Source: Muribaculaceae bacterium (GTDB lineage Bacteria; Bacteroidota; Bacteroidia; Bacteroidales; Muribaculaceae). Taken from it: a stretch of 64,000 nt of DNA. This document shows, piece after piece, positions 16,569 through 27,126 of this stretch. Made by a program: the position numbers and the translations under genes. Below the pieces are notes generated by a model. The model saw only the letters and a program-made list of their open reading frames with translations, did no database searches and had not been told where the DNA came from. Where the stretch lies: assembly GCA_017624155.1 (NCBI GenBank), contig JAGANS010000005.1, positions 1 through 64,000 on the forward strand, read 5' to 3'. Every line of letters starts with the position of its first letter. The first letter of the stretch is position 1.

Positions 16569-17219
16569 ATGAAGACATTCAAACTGGCAGCCAAGCCCCG
16601 TACCGAGCTCGGCAAGAAGGCCACCAAGGCCCTGCGTGCACAGAACCTCATTCCCGTAGTTCTTAACGGCGGTGAAATATTCGATCTCCCCTATGCCGGT
16701 ACACTTAAGCCCGGCGAAAAGATCGTCGAAATCGGCAACGGCAAGGGTCTCCTTACCACCGATCTCACCGTATCGAACGATGCTGTCCGCAAGCTCGTGT
16801 ACACTCCTGATATTTTTGCCATTGAGCTCGACATCAACGGCGAGACCCGTATGGCTGTGCTCAAGGACATCCAGTTCCAGCCCGTCAAGGACAACATCCT
16901 TCACATCGACCTGCTCGAGGTGAACGACAAGAAGCCCGTATCGGTTGAAGTTCCCGTTAAGCTCGAAGGCCATGCCGAAGGCGTTAAGGCCGGTGGTAAG
17001 CTTACACTGTCGATGAAGAAGCTCCGCGTTAAGGCTATCTATACCGCTATCCCCGAGCGTCTCGTCATCAATGTCGATAACCTCGGTCTCGGCAAGACAA
17101 TGCAGGTGGGCGATCTCCACTTCGAGAACCTCGAACTGATGAACGCCAAGAACGCTGTGGTATGCGCCGTACAGCTCACCCGTGCCGCACGTGGTGCCGC
17201 TGCTGCCGCTGCAAAGTAA
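16569..17219 (+). CDS. rplY: 50S ribosomal protein L25/Ctc
   Basis: 216 residues of the long CTC form: an N-terminal 5S rRNA-binding L25 domain (about 1-95, KTFKLAAKPRTELGKKATKA at the start) followed by the TL5 C-terminal beta domain, and an Ala-rich tail ending AAAAAAK. It binds 5S rRNA in the large subunit. It has its own strong promoter and is followed after 11 bases by pth. The rplY-pth pairing is widespread in bacteria, which supports both calls. Confidence 0.95.
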   Translation: MKTFKLAAKPRTELGKKATKALRAQNLIPVVLNGGEIFDLPYAGTLKPGEKIVEIGNGKGLLTTDLTVSNDAVRKLVYTPDIFAIELDINGETRMAVLKDIQFQPVKDNILHIDLLEVNDKKPVSVEVPVKLEGHAEGVKAGGKLTLSMKKLRVKAIYTAIPERLVINVDNLGLGKTMQVGDLHFENLELMNAKNAVVCAVQLTRAARGAAAAAAK

Positions 17220-17230
17220 ACCCCTGACGC

Positions 17231-17794
17231 ATGAAATATCTCATAGTTGGGCTGGGTAATATCGGCAGCGAATATGCCGGCACCCGCCACAACACAGGAT
17301 TTATGGTATTGGACGCCCTCGCTGAGGCGTCCAATATTTCTTTCGCCACCGACCGTTATGGCGATGTCGCCCGCATGCGGCTTAAGAACAAGCAGCTCGT
17401 GCTTCTCAAGCCGTCCACTTATATGAATCTGAGCGGCAACGCTGTGCGCTACTGGCAGCAGAAGGAGAATATTCCATTGGAAAACATTCTTGTGGTAGTC
17501 GATGACATAGCCTTGCCCCTCGGAGCTATACGTATCAAGACCCGCGGCAGCGACGCCGGCCACAACGGACTGAAGGATATAGCCAAGATGCTCGGGACCG
17601 ATGCTTATGCACGCCTGCGTGTAGGTATCGGTAACGAATTTCCGCGCGGATGCCAGATCGACTACGTACTTGGAAAGTTTACTCCTGCCGAGCTTGAAAT
17701 TCTTAACGAACGTACCAAGGTCGCAGTTGAGGCAATTCAGGAATTTGTCCTTGCCGGTGCACAGAGCGCTATGTGCAAATACAATAATAAGTAA
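17231..17794 (+). CDS. pth: Peptidyl-tRNA hydrolase
   Basis: 187 residues. It recycles peptidyl-tRNA released from stalled ribosomes. The N-terminal [18 protein letters not shown] contains the invariant Asn and catalytic His; the substrate-contact stretch [10 protein letters not shown] and the DDIALPLG catalytic-Asp region follow, then GHNGLKDI and YARLRVGIG. Length and motif order are standard. It lies in an operon with rplY and a downstream S4-domain protein. Confidence 0.96.
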   Translation: MKYLIVGLGNIGSEYAGTRHNTGFMVLDALAEASNISFATDRYGDVARMRLKNKQLVLLKPSTYMNLSGNAVRYWQQKENIPLENILVVVDDIALPLGAIRIKTRGSDAGHNGLKDIAKMLGTDAYARLRVGIGNEFPRGCQIDYVLGKFTPAELEILNERTKVAVEAIQEFVLAGAQSAMCKYNNK

Positions 17795-17806
17795 TCTACG
17801 TTGACG

Positions 17807-18235
17807 ATGGCTAATGAAGTAAGAATCGACAAATGGCTGTGGGCGATGCGAATATTCAAGACTCGCACCATAGCTACGGAGGCTTGCAAGAAAGGCCGTA
17901 TCACTCTTAATGCCGATCCAAATCCGGTAAAGCCGGCACGTACGGTGAAGCCCGGCGACGAGGTGCATGTGCGCAAGCCGCCGGTCACCTACTCTTTCAG
18001 GATAAAGGCTGTGACAGAAAATCGCCTTGGCGCGAAACTCGTGCCGGAGTATCTTGAGAATATCACTCCGCAGGATCAGTACGACCTGCTTGATGTGGTG
18101 AAGATTTCGGGTTTTGTTGACCGACGTAAAGGCCTCGGACGCCCTACCAAACGCGAAGGCCGCGAACTGGCGCGCTTCACCGACTCATACGCAAGCGATG
18201 ACGGCTGGGATTTCGATTTTGACGATATCGACTGA
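17807..18235 (+). CDS. S4-domain RNA-binding protein (Hsp15/HslR-like)
   Basis: 142 residues with an N-terminal S4 domain (VRIDKWLWAMRIFKTRTIA, then KKGRITLN and VKPGDEVHV) and an acidic C-terminus. Hsp15-type proteins bind free 50S subunits carrying blocked nascent chains, a role close to that of the preceding peptidyl-tRNA hydrolase. The first start codon is a TTG at 17801, but ATG at 17807 yields MANEVRIDKWLW, the family N-terminus. It is the last gene of the rplY-pth operon, followed by a strong terminator. Confidence 0.85.
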   Translation: MANEVRIDKWLWAMRIFKTRTIATEACKKGRITLNADPNPVKPARTVKPGDEVHVRKPPVTYSFRIKAVTENRLGAKLVPEYLENITPQDQYDLLDVVKISGFVDRRKGLGRPTKREGRELARFTDSYASDDGWDFDFDDID

Positions 18236-18252
18236 CATTGCATACATGATAA

Positions 18253-18290
18253 ATACGGGGATGTGCCTGATAGCGGACACATCCCCGTAT
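18253..18290. terminator. Bidirectional terminator
   Basis: ATACGGGGATGTG (18253-18265) pairs perfectly with CACATCCCCGTAT (18278-18290), followed by ATTTTTTAAT. It lies between the convergent ends of the S4 protein and the C10 protease genes. Confidence 0.85.
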
Positions 18291-18308
18291 ATTTTTTAAT
18301 TCGATATA

Positions 18309-20747
18309 TTAGCGTATAATCTTTACAGACTGCGTACGGCCATCGCAATCGCATGCAACAGCCATATAAATACCTGCCGGAAGATCAGATATATTCAGTA
18401 TAGCTGTATCTCCGTACATTGCATCTGTAAACGAGGTCATTGTCCTGCCGTCAATACCCAATACAGCAATACTTGCCATGCCTGCGGGCGAATATGCCGT
18501 GACAAGTCGGGTGCGGGAATCATACGTTACGGTGAAATCGGTATCGGCCTCGACATTCTCCACTCCGCTGCTGCCGATAGTGAAACGCAGACGGCCAAGT
18601 TCCTTGCCTCCGTCATTATTGTGCTCAAAAAGGATAGCATAGAGTTCCGGCTCGGTACGACATTCGTCAGTCAGCTGAGTTAGGATATTAATATCAGAGG
18701 CTTCTCCTGCCTTCAGCAGATTTAATGAGGAGCGGGCCGACATCATATAATTTAGTATATCACCTTCACGACGATATATATTGACTGTTACCGGCAAATC
18801 ATAGTATCCGCTTTCGCAAGTGATACCGGCCTTGAAGGAAAGATTATCCGGATCAACATTTTCAGTACCGCCTTCAATAGTGAACGAATTGCATGACAGA
18901 ATACCCTCTCCGGGGTCATCAGCAACATTGACAGACTTGGTTGCCATATAATATGCTGATGTTATGTCGGCAAGATATAGTTCGTATGAGCCATCAGCCT
19001 GAGGCTTGTTCCATGTGTGTGTAACATACACTTCTTTGGTAACCGTCTCACCCGGTTCCAGTGACAGCATGAATCCGTCTGAACGGCTGAGAAGATTGCT
19101 TTGGTTAAAAATAAGACGTGTGTCATAATAGGCAATCAGTGGCAGACTGCTCTTGTTTACGAAATAAATTTTCAGCTTTGATGTGCGTCCGTTATAGATT
19201 GACTGGGGTACATCCATACCGGTGACAGAGATCATATCGGGAGCTATGTAATATTCACTATACTCGCCATCTTTTTTTTGAACCACAGCATATTCTGCAT
19301 AATTAACCGGATGGAGCGGGATACGCCATGTACCTCCGTCGGGATTGCGATATACCGGCGTGAGCTTATACATGCCGTCGGTCAGTTCGAGTGCATCGAG
19401 ATTAACTGAGATTGCGGACCATCCGTAGTTTACAGCAAGTCCATATTCCCTCGCTCCTGTCTGGCAATATATTGGCTCGGTATCAGCGACATCGCCATAA
19501 TGTTCCACTCTTATGCCTAATTCGACATCTATGTTGTCTGATGAGTAGTTGTACCATCCGCCATAAATTGCTACATTTGAGCCTTCGCAGGCAATAGACA
19601 ATCGGTTTTCCTGCGTCATCTCCGGTTCGGGTGCGATTGAACCTTCATCAGGACGATGTATGCCGAGTATAGCCCACTGGCCTTCCGAAAAGCCACCGTC
19701 CTCGATACCGGTATATGATGCATAGGGATTAAGTGCCGACAGGCGGAAGTATCCGTCGTAATTGCCGTTCCAACCCCAGTTGAAATGGAAAAAGCCGTCG
19801 CGTGAATAACCGTCGCAGACAAAGATATGGCCTCCGTCGATAATACTGTTGCCTCGATAGATTATCGGACCGGTTGTGGAAAGGTTCTCATACAGCATGT
19901 CTTCCCACTCCCTCAGGCTGTAATGCAGCAGCTGGCAGCAGCGCGTCGTCGGGGCATAGTTGAAATTCTTGCGCAACGCTTCGCTGATTTTTGTCGTCTG
20001 AGAATTAGACCACGACGGCGAGTATGTCATACCTACGGCATAGCCGCAGACTTTCATTAATTGTGCTACGGCATCTTTCTGCTCTTGTGTGGAATTGCTG
20101 TCGTATATGTCGGCCATATTTTTCCAGTCTAAAGATACGGAACCGAGATCCATCGAGTAGCTGTTGTTATTGTAGTCATAGCATATACCTGTCCCGGTCG
20201 CACGTTCGGGCCATTCAAAATAATTCATGACCTGAGCGAGAGCCGTAGCCCCACAGCCGGTGAGGGCCAGACGCCCATCGACGTTGGGACACTGTGCGTT
20301 GTAAGGGGCTCCTTGTCCCCAGCGCGATGTTATCATGGGCGCGATTGCCTCTCTGACAATCTCCGTTGTCGGGTTTATGGCTTTGTGCTGCACGGCGGTA
20401 TCCTTGCGGACTGCCTCGATTTGCTTTATATAGCCGTCGAGCCACCGGCGCAGTTGTGGCGGCATCTCACCGTTGACCGGCGAGTCTATATAGCCGAGCA
20501 ATGCTTCGGTTTGGTCATCGGCCGAGAGGAATATACGTCGGTCGGCATTGTCGGTGAAGACGTATATGGCGGCTTTGCCGTCAGCATCCGTATCGGTATA
20601 GCTAAGTCGGTAGGATGCCGGAGCCTTTTCTGCAGACGAGCGGGCATTCATACGCGACAGTGCCTCATCGGGTGTGATGTGCTTGCCGTATGCTGATACC
20701 GCGCCGAGGCACAGCAACAGGCTGAGAAGGGTGTTGAGTTTTCTCAT
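18309..20747 (-). CDS. C10-family cysteine protease (streptopain-like) with C-terminal sorting-like domain
   Basis: 812 residues. It has a signal peptide (MRKLNTLLSLLLCLGAV), an inhibitory prodomain (about 22-135), and a papain-like C10 catalytic domain with Cys165 in LTGCGATALAQVMNYF and His307 in IIDGGHIFVCDGY, followed by FHFNWGWNGNYDGYF. A long beta-sandwich region follows. The last 80 residues, ending LPAGIYMAVACDCDGRTQSV plus a short basic tail, resemble a type IX secretion C-terminal domain. It is probably a secreted or surface protease. The frame reaches 20804, but the start at 20747 gives the signal peptide. There is no close operon partner. Confidence 0.85.
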   Translation of the reverse strand: MRKLNTLLSLLLCLGAVSAYGKHITPDEALSRMNARSSAEKAPASYRLSYTDTDADGKAAIYVFTDNADRRIFLSADDQTEALLGYIDSPVNGEMPPQLRRWLDGYIKQIEAVRKDTAVQHKAINPTTEIVREAIAPMITSRWGQGAPYNAQCPNVDGRLALTGCGATALAQVMNYFEWPERATGTGICYDYNNNSYSMDLGSVSLDWKNMADIYDSNSTQEQKDAVAQLMKVCGYAVGMTYSPSWSNSQTTKISEALRKNFNYAPTTRCCQLLHYSLREWEDMLYENLSTTGPIIYRGNSIIDGGHIFVCDGYSRDGFFHFNWGWNGNYDGYFRLSALNPYASYTGIEDGGFSEGQWAILGIHRPDEGSIAPEPEMTQENRLSIACEGSNVAIYGGWYNYSSDNIDVELGIRVEHYGDVADTEPIYCQTGAREYGLAVNYGWSAISVNLDALELTDGMYKLTPVYRNPDGGTWRIPLHPVNYAEYAVVQKKDGEYSEYYIAPDMISVTGMDVPQSIYNGRTSKLKIYFVNKSSLPLIAYYDTRLIFNQSNLLSRSDGFMLSLEPGETVTKEVYVTHTWNKPQADGSYELYLADITSAYYMATKSVNVADDPGEGILSCNSFTIEGGTENVDPDNLSFKAGITCESGYYDLPVTVNIYRREGDILNYMMSARSSLNLLKAGEASDINILTQLTDECRTEPELYAILFEHNNDGGKELGRLRFTIGSSGVENVEADTDFTVTYDSRTRLVTAYSPAGMASIAVLGIDGRTMTSFTDAMYGDTAILNISDLPAGIYMAVACDCDGRTQSVKIIR

Positions 20748-20871
20748 GGAAATCAGATAAGGATTTATAACAAAGATTGCGGCATTGCAAGTTTTGTAAC
20801 TCACAATGCCGCAAATTTAAGCATTTTATGTATATGGTGCAATTAAATTGCGAAATTTTGCAGAATTAATC

Positions 20872-23001
20872 TTATTCTGCCAGGCCGCGGTTGCGGAGCA
20901 GTGCGTCTACCGAGGGCTGATGGCCGCGGAAGCGAACATACAGCGCCATGGGATCTTCCGAGCCGCCGGCCTCAAGAATGTTTTTCTTGAACGATGCGGC
21001 TGTCTCGGTATCAAAGATACCTTTTTCTTCAAACAGCTCGAAGCCATCGGTATCGAGCACCTCGGCCCACAGATATGTGTAGTAGCCCGAAGCATAGCCG
21101 TCGCTGCCGAAGATATGCTTGAAGTATGGTGAGCGGTAGCGATAGGTTAGCTCGGCAGGCATACCGATGGCATTGCGGACAGAGTCCTCGAATGCCATTA
21201 CATCAACATCGCCTGTGGGATTGAGCTTGCCATACTGGAGGTCGAGCAGTGCTGCGCCTACAAGCTCGGCTGTGCGGAAACCGCTGTTGTGTTTAGATGA
21301 GGCCTGAATTTTCTCAATGAGTTCTTCGGGAATAGTTTCGCCGGTCTTGTAGTGGTGCGCATAGGTACGCAGCAGTTCGGGCTGGAATGCCCAGTGTTCG
21401 TGAATCTGCGAGGGAAGTTCTACAAAGTCGCGGTCGACGTTTGTGCCTGCCTGACTCTTGAGGCGGGCGCGCGACAGCATGCCGTGCAGACCGTGGCCAA
21501 ACTCGTGGAACATAGTCTCAACCTCGTCGATGCTGAGCAGCGAAGGCATGTCGGCTGTGGGAGGAGTAAAGTTGCCGACATTGAAGATTACGGGGCGCGA
21601 CGATGTGCCGTCGGGATTTGTCCATGAGCCTTTGAATTCGCTCATCCACGCACCCTGACGCTTGGACGGACGGGTGAAGTAATCGGTCATGAATACGGCG
21701 ATGTGCTCGTTGGTCTTTGCATCGGTAACGTCATATACCGTTACCTCGTCGAAATACTTGGGAGCGTCGGGCATTTCGGTGAACTTCACACCGTAAAGCC
21801 GACCGGCCATGTTGAAGATGCCGTTGCGGACCGAATCGACTGCAAAATATGCGCGGAGCTCGTTTTCATCCATATTATATTTGTCGGCACGTACTTTCTC
21901 GGCATAATAGTAGTAGTCCCATGGCTGGATGGTGATGCCGGCGCCTTCGCGGTCGGCAAGAGCCTGCATTTCCTTGACTTCTTCCTTGACCTTGGCTACT
22001 GCGGGAGTCCAGATCTGCATAAGCAGATTCTCGGCGTTGGCAACGGTCTTGGCCATGACGTTGTCGGTCATATATGAGCCGTAGCAGTCAAAGCCGAGCA
22101 GAGCGGCCTTCTTGGCGCGTGTCTGGAGTATCTTGTTAATTACAGGCAGGTTATTGTATTCGCCTGATGAAGCCTGGGTAGTGTAGCCCTTGTACATCTG
22201 TTCGCGCAGGTCGCGGTCGTTGGCATACTGGAGCACCGGCAGGCGCGAGGGGGCGTGAAGGGTGAATACCCACTTGCCTTCGCCGAGACCACGCTTCTGA
22301 GCTTCCTCGGCAGCTACTGCCACGGTGTTGGCGGGCAGGCCCGACAGGCGTTCCGGATTCTCAATGACGATTGAGAATGCGTTGGTGGCGTTGAGCAGAT
22401 TCTTGTTGAATTGCAGGTACAGATTGGTAAGATCGGTGTTGAAGTTCTTGAGCTCCTGCTTCTGAGCCTCATCGAGAAGAGCGCCGGCACGCACGAAGTT
22501 CTTGTAATAGGTCTCGACGGCGCGGATCTGATCGGGTGCCATACCCATATCGTTGCGGTGATCATACAGGTATTTGAAGCGCTCGAACAGTTTGTCGTTC
22601 ATCATGATCGCATCCTGCGATTCGGAGTAGAGCGGATAGAACTCCTCGGCTACGGCAACCATCTCGGGCGAAGAGTTGGATTCCTCGAGAGCGGCGAATA
22701 CGAGCACAACCTTGTTGAGCGTTTCGGCAGCATTCTCAAATGCTACGACGGTGTTGTCGAAGGTGGGCGTCTCGGTGTTGTCGCAGATCTTCAGGATTTC
22801 GTCTTCCTGCTTGGCGATGCCTGCCTTGAGAGCGGGCAGATAGTGCTCGGTCTTGATCTGATCGAATGGCGGGATTTCGTAGACGGTTGTGTAGTCCTGC
22901 AGGAAAGGATTGTCGGGTTCTTTATCCATTGTGGCTGCAATACCCGCAGCTCCGGCACCTACGACGGCCACTGCGGCAAATAATAAAATTTTTTTATTCA
23001 C
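20872..23001 (-). CDS. M3-family zinc metallopeptidase (peptidyl-dipeptidase Dcp-like)
   Basis: 709 residues. The zinc site is HEFGHGLHG, with the downstream third ligand Glu in the usual position, and the C-terminal substrate region contains YASGYYTYLWAEV. This matches oligopeptidase A/Dcp-type M3 enzymes, which degrade short peptides. An N-terminal signal or anchor sequence (NKKILLFAAVAVVGAGAAG) suggests export to the periplasm. The frame extends to 23052, but that lies upstream of the predicted transcription start. GTG at 23001, directly before the Lys-rich signal sequence, is chosen. It is monocistronic by spacing. Confidence 0.88.
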   Translation of the reverse strand: MNKKILLFAAVAVVGAGAAGIAATMDKEPDNPFLQDYTTVYEIPPFDQIKTEHYLPALKAGIAKQEDEILKICDNTETPTFDNTVVAFENAAETLNKVVLVFAALEESNSSPEMVAVAEEFYPLYSESQDAIMMNDKLFERFKYLYDHRNDMGMAPDQIRAVETYYKNFVRAGALLDEAQKQELKNFNTDLTNLYLQFNKNLLNATNAFSIVIENPERLSGLPANTVAVAAEEAQKRGLGEGKWVFTLHAPSRLPVLQYANDRDLREQMYKGYTTQASSGEYNNLPVINKILQTRAKKAALLGFDCYGSYMTDNVMAKTVANAENLLMQIWTPAVAKVKEEVKEMQALADREGAGITIQPWDYYYYAEKVRADKYNMDENELRAYFAVDSVRNGIFNMAGRLYGVKFTEMPDAPKYFDEVTVYDVTDAKTNEHIAVFMTDYFTRPSKRQGAWMSEFKGSWTNPDGTSSRPVIFNVGNFTPPTADMPSLLSIDEVETMFHEFGHGLHGMLSRARLKSQAGTNVDRDFVELPSQIHEHWAFQPELLRTYAHHYKTGETIPEELIEKIQASSKHNSGFRTAELVGAALLDLQYGKLNPTGDVDVMAFEDSVRNAIGMPAELTYRYRSPYFKHIFGSDGYASGYYTYLWAEVLDTDGFELFEEKGIFDTETAASFKKNILEAGGSEDPMALYVRFRGHQPSVDALLRNRGLAE

Positions 23002-23029
23002 GGATGGAAGTATTAATGGTTGGTTTCTG

Positions 23030-23062
23030 CAAAAATAATGAAAAATCCGCACATAATAGCAA
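23030..23062 (-). promoter_or_regulatory. Probable promoter for the M3 peptidase gene
   Basis: Minus strand TTG at 23062-23060, a 22-base spacer (slightly long), then TATTTTTG at 23037-23030. It implies transcription start near 23023 and supports the GTG start at 23001. Confidence 0.5.
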
Positions 23063-23076
23063 TTTATGGCTGAATT

Positions 23077-25896
23077 TCATTCAAATATGTATCTTGCGGT
23101 AGGCGAATCGCCCTTTGCAATTTCCTCCGGAGTACCCTGTGCAAGTATGCGGCCGCCTCCGGCCCCGCCGTCAGGCCCCATATCGATGAGATAATCGGCG
23201 GTGCGCAGCACATCGGTGTTGTGCTCGATGACAAGTACGGTATTGCCGCGGTCGACAAGGCGGTTAAGTATAGCGAGCAATGTACGGATGTCCTCGAAAT
23301 GCAGACCTGTCGTCGGCTCGTCGAGAATATAGAGGGTGCGGCCGGTATCTTTTTTGGCCAGTTCGGTGGCGAGCTTCACACGCTGGTTCTCGCCGCCCGA
23401 CAGTGTCGATGACGGCTGTCCGAGCTTGATATAGCCAAGGCCGATTTCCTGAAGTACGGTAAGTTTTTTCAGTATCTTGGGCACACCGGCAAAGAATTCA
23501 ACGGCCTGATTGATTGTCATGTCCAGAACGTCGGCAATCGACTTGCCCTTATATCGCACCTCAAGAGTCTCGCGGTTATACCGCTTGCCATGGCATACCT
23601 CGCACGGGACAAGTACATCGGGCATGAAATTCATCTCAATAGTGCGGTAGCCGTTGCCTCCGCAGGCCTCACAGCGGCCGCCGGCGACGTTGAACGAGAA
23701 TCGCCCCGGCTTGTAACCGCGTATCTTGGCTTCGGGCAATCCTACGAACAGATTACGGATGTCGGTGAAAAGGCCGGTATATGTAGCCGGATTGGAGCGC
23801 GGTGTACGGCCCAGCGGCGACTGATCGACAGTCACAGCCTTGTCGATATAGTCGATGCCCTTGATCTCACGGTATGGAAGCGGCTGTCGTGTGGAACGAT
23901 AAAAGTGTTGCGACAGTATAGGCTCAAGCGTGGCGTTGACAAGCGACGATTTGCCCGAGCCGCTGACGCCTGCCACGCAGGTGAATGTCCCGAGAGGTAA
24001 TTTCAGGTCAACATCCTTCAGATTATGGCCTGCGCATCCGAGCAATTCAAGATATTTCCCGTTGCCCTTGCGTCTTACTGCCGGTGTCTCGATGCAGCGG
24101 CGTCCGTTGAGATATGCCGCCGTGACTGTGTCGGCCTTGAGCATTTCGGCAGGAGTTCCCGCAAATACCACGTTGCCGCCTTTGCGTCCGGCGCCGGGCC
24201 CGATGTCAACGACATAATCGGCTTCGAGCATGATGTCCTTGTCATGCTCTACCACGATTATTGAATTGGATGCATCGCGCAGGCGCTTCAGCGAGTCGAT
24301 AAGGCGCCGGTTGTCGCGCTGGTGGAGCCCTATCGACGGTTCGTCGAGAATATACAGCACATTCACGAGTTCCGAACCGAGTTGCGTGGCGAGTCTGATA
24401 CGCTGGCTTTCCCCGCCGCTTAGCGTGGCTGATGCACGGTTGAGCTGCAGATATTCAAGACCTACGTCGACCAGAAAACGCAGCCGTACGTTGATCTCCT
24501 TGATAATCTCGGCGGCAATCCTGGCATCGCGGTCGTCAAGGTGGCCGAGTATATTTTTCGACCAATCATACAGAGCGCCGATATCGAGCCGGCATAGCTG
24601 TGCTATGTTCTGCCCGTCGATAAAGAAATGCAGCGCCTCGCGGTTCAGACGGTCGCCGTGACACTCCGGACATTCGCATCGTGTATAGAATTGGCCGCTC
24701 CATTTCTGGGCTGCCGTTCCTGCATCGTCGTCCTGCTGCATGTCGATGTATTTGAGCAAGCCCTCATACGCACCGATAGGTGTCAGTGTCCCGAGGTTGT
24801 CGTTTTTGAGGGTGAGACGCCTGTCAGTGCCGTTGAGTATCTCGTCGAGACACTCCTCACCGAGATCGCGTACGGGAGTCTTGAGTGTCGCGCCGTAGGC
24901 CTCGCATATCGAGGACAGTTGCCAGAATATGGTAGTGTTCTTATACTTGCCGAGCGGAGTGAAGGCGCCGTCGTGTATCGACAGTGAGTCATCGGGTAAT
25001 ACCTTTGAGCGGTCGATTATATTCACATAGCCCAGCCCTTTGCATTTGGGACAATAGCCCTGCGGCGAATTGAACGAGAAATTGTGTGGCGCCGGCTCGC
25101 GATACGAGAGTCCGCTTGCCGGGTCCATCAGCAACTGTGAGTAATGCGCGATGTCGTCTTTGTCGACATCGTAGATCATCACCTGCTTGTCGCCTTGGGC
25201 AAGAGCGCTTTCGACTGTGTCGCGCAGACGCTGCGGGTCCGTGTCGTTGACACGCATTCGGTCCACGACAAGCTCCACCGAGTGGTTCTTGTATCGGTCG
25301 AGTTTCATGCCCGGTGTGATTTCCATCAACTCGCCGTCAACACGAACGCGCAGGAAGCCTTTTTTCCGGAGCGTCTCAAACAGTTCTTTATAATGCCCTT
25401 TGCGATTCTTTACGAGCGGGGCGAGCACATAAATCTTACTGCCGTTGAAACGCTGTAGAATCAGGCTTACAATCTTGTCGTCGGTATATCGCACCATTTC
25501 GTTGCCCGTGATATACGAGCGGGCGCGCCCTATACGCGAGTACAGCAGGCGCAGGAAGTCGTATATCTCGGTGGTAGTGCCTATTGTTGAGCGGGGATTG
25601 CGGTTGACTGTCTTTTGCTCGATGGCTATGACCGGGCTAAGCCCGGTGATATAATCCACATCGGGGCGCTCGAGATTTCCCAGCATATTGCGGGCATAAG
25701 CCGAGAAGGTCTCGATATATCGCCGCTGTCCCTCGGCATAAATAGTGTCGAAGGCCAGCGAGGACTTTCCGGAACCTGACAGACCGGTGATAACGGTAAG
25801 TGCGTCGCGTGGGATGTCCACATCAATATTCTTAAGATTGTTGACTCGTGCCCCCACCACGCTCAGGGGTGAAGTCATATCGATGGATTTTCTCAT
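23077..25896 (-). CDS. uvrA: Excinuclease ABC subunit A
   Basis: 939 residues. It is the damage-recognition ATPase of nucleotide excision repair, loading UvrB. There are two ABC modules: Walker A sites [14 protein letters not shown] and [17 protein letters not shown], two signatures ([16 protein letters not shown] and [16 protein letters not shown]), and zinc-finger cysteines in CPKC, CPECHG, CEACGG and CEVCHG. Length is normal. The stop of the upstream lytic transglycosylase is 1 base from this start, so both come from the promoter at 26890-26920. MTSPL six codons in is an alternative start. Confidence 0.97.
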   Translation of the reverse strand: MRKSIDMTSPLSVVGARVNNLKNIDVDIPRDALTVITGLSGSGKSSLAFDTIYAEGQRRYIETFSAYARNMLGNLERPDVDYITGLSPVIAIEQKTVNRNPRSTIGTTTEIYDFLRLLYSRIGRARSYITGNEMVRYTDDKIVSLILQRFNGSKIYVLAPLVKNRKGHYKELFETLRKKGFLRVRVDGELMEITPGMKLDRYKNHSVELVVDRMRVNDTDPQRLRDTVESALAQGDKQVMIYDVDKDDIAHYSQLLMDPASGLSYREPAPHNFSFNSPQGYCPKCKGLGYVNIIDRSKVLPDDSLSIHDGAFTPLGKYKNTTIFWQLSSICEAYGATLKTPVRDLGEECLDEILNGTDRRLTLKNDNLGTLTPIGAYEGLLKYIDMQQDDDAGTAAQKWSGQFYTRCECPECHGDRLNREALHFFIDGQNIAQLCRLDIGALYDWSKNILGHLDDRDARIAAEIIKEINVRLRFLVDVGLEYLQLNRASATLSGGESQRIRLATQLGSELVNVLYILDEPSIGLHQRDNRRLIDSLKRLRDASNSIIVVEHDKDIMLEADYVVDIGPGAGRKGGNVVFAGTPAEMLKADTVTAAYLNGRRCIETPAVRRKGNGKYLELLGCAGHNLKDVDLKLPLGTFTCVAGVSGSGKSSLVNATLEPILSQHFYRSTRQPLPYREIKGIDYIDKAVTVDQSPLGRTPRSNPATYTGLFTDIRNLFVGLPEAKIRGYKPGRFSFNVAGGRCEACGGNGYRTIEMNFMPDVLVPCEVCHGKRYNRETLEVRYKGKSIADVLDMTINQAVEFFAGVPKILKKLTVLQEIGLGYIKLGQPSSTLSGGENQRVKLATELAKKDTGRTLYILDEPTTGLHFEDIRTLLAILNRLVDRGNTVLVIEHNTDVLRTADYLIDMGPDGGAGGGRILAQGTPEEIAKGDSPTARYIFE

Positions 25897-25897
25897 A

Positions 25898-26845
25898 TTA
25901 CTTGGTTATCCACTGAGGATTATAGACGGCCTTGCGGGCAGTGCTGCGGCTCAGGCCTTCTTTCATCGGCACACGCACCTTGTAGGTTTTGCCGGTCTTG
26001 TTGGTTAGTTTCGGACCGCGTATCCACGGATTTTCCTCACGAAGATCGCGGTATGATACTCCTCGTTTTTTAGCCCAGGTCGTCCAATCGTCAACAGGGC
26101 CTTTAACCTCAACGATATCTACTGCCCGCGGACGGTACAGCTCATCGGCAGTAAGCTTGAAGCCGTAGGCAGCCGGATTCTCCATAATGGCCTTCGTTGC
26201 CATGATGCGGAAGGGGTATCGCTGTGTCTCGTCGGCGAGATACAGTTCTATCGCATCGTCGGCAAGCTGGGCGTCAAGCTGTTTGGTGATACGTGCCATG
26301 CCGCCGTTGTAAGCTGCCATGACCGATGTCCAGCTACCGCCATAACGGGCGAGCGCTTTCTTGAAATACCGGCATGCAGCGGCGGTTGATTTTTCTATAT
26401 TGTATCGTTCATCCACCTCGTCGTTAACCTCAAGCCCGTATTCTTTGGCAGTCGAGGCCAAAAACTGCCACATGCCGGCGGCCTTGGCGGCAGACATGGC
26501 ACGCGGATTCAATGTGCTCTCGACGCAGGCAAGGTAAAGCAGATCATCGGGCATGCCGTTGGCACGTAGTACAGGGGCCATCTGCGGAAAATAACGGTTG
26601 GCACGCTTTATCATGAGCAACGTATTGCCATGTGTGTAAATCAATGATGTGAGTTCACGGTCATAACGCTCGGCATAATCAAGCGGATCGAGGCTGACAC
26701 TTTGGCCGCATATACTCACCTTCTGCGGTATTGTGGGATTGACTGTGCTGGAATGTACCTTGGATGAACTTGCCTGAGCGAGGCATAATGGCGCAGGCGG
26801 CATTATCATAGCTGCCGCGAGCAGTATTATATATCTGTTTGTCAT
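25898..26845 (-). CDS. Lytic murein transglycosylase (SLT domain, MltD-like)
   Basis: 315 residues with a signal peptide ([17 protein letters not shown]) and an SLT goose-lysozyme-like domain. The catalytic Glu is in [15 protein letters not shown], followed by [17 protein letters not shown] and [11 protein letters not shown], the standard family motifs. The C-terminal 80 residues look like a degenerate LysM-like or SPOR-like cell-wall binding module ([11 protein letters not shown]). It cleaves peptidoglycan glycan strands in the periplasm. The frame reaches 26935, which lies upstream of the promoter; ATG 26845 gives the signal peptide. It is co-transcribed with uvrA. Confidence 0.88.
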   Translation of the reverse strand: MTNRYIILLAAAMIMPPAPLCLAQASSSKVHSSTVNPTIPQKVSICGQSVSLDPLDYAERYDRELTSLIYTHGNTLLMIKRANRYFPQMAPVLRANGMPDDLLYLACVESTLNPRAMSAAKAAGMWQFLASTAKEYGLEVNDEVDERYNIEKSTAAACRYFKKALARYGGSWTSVMAAYNGGMARITKQLDAQLADDAIELYLADETQRYPFRIMATKAIMENPAAYGFKLTADELYRPRAVDIVEVKGPVDDWTTWAKKRGVSYRDLREENPWIRGPKLTNKTGKTYKVRVPMKEGLSRSTARKAVYNPQWITK

Positions 26846-26889
26846 GTCTGTTATTGAGGTGTGCTTATACAAGTCGTTAAGTCTACATA

Positions 26890-26920
26890 CAAAGTTACAA
26901 AAATAATTTGACATAGGCAA
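26890..26920 (-). promoter_or_regulatory. Promoter of the transglycosylase-uvrA operon
   Basis: Minus strand TTG at 26920-26918, a 20-base spacer, TAACTTTG at 26897-26890. Transcription should start near 26883, 38 bases before the ATG. Confidence 0.75.
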
Positions 26921-26973
26921 GCCGCATTTTATCATGGAAATTTATCAGAACAAGCAATTATTTGCAATAATAA

Positions 26974-27005
26974 TTTGCAACAATGATTCTTTTTAGTTAA
27001 ATTTG
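26974..27005 (+). promoter_or_regulatory. rprXY promoter
   Basis: TTTG at 26974-26977, a 20-base spacer, TAAATTTG at 26998-27005. The start near 27012 gives an unusually long leader of about 125 bases before rprX, holding a short open frame and a hairpin. Confidence 0.75.
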
Positions 27006-27022
27006 CACTCAAATGTTAAATT

Positions 27023-27103
27023 ATGGATTCTTTTTCATCATCTTTGGAAGTGGACGCAAACTTTGCCACGACTGGAGTGTTAATATTATTAAAGTTTAAT
27101 TAA
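27023..27103 (+). CDS. Possible 26-residue leader peptide upstream of rprX
   Basis: ATG at 27023 opens a frame (MDSFSSSLEVDANFATTGV then LILLKFN) that stops with TAA at 27101-27103, lying wholly inside the predicted rprX leader. It is too short to name. Because it ends 33 bases before the rprX start, next to a hairpin, it could be a regulatory upstream frame, or it could be chance. Confidence 0.3.
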   Translation: MDSFSSSLEVDANFATTGVLILLKFN

Positions 27104-27112
27104 CGTAAAATC

Positions 27113-27126
27113 AAGCCGTCAGGCTT
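27113..27126 (+). promoter_or_regulatory. Small hairpin just before the rprX start
   Basis: AAGCC (27113-27117), loop GTCA, GGCTT (27122-27126): a perfect 5-bp stem ending 10 bases before the ATG at 27137, where initiating ribosomes bind. It could modulate translation. Confidence 0.35.

Noticed and set aside
17039..17968. 309-codon open frame on the minus strand
   Set aside because: It runs antisense across rplY, pth and the S4 gene, all of which are certain; it has no start context or recognisable domain.
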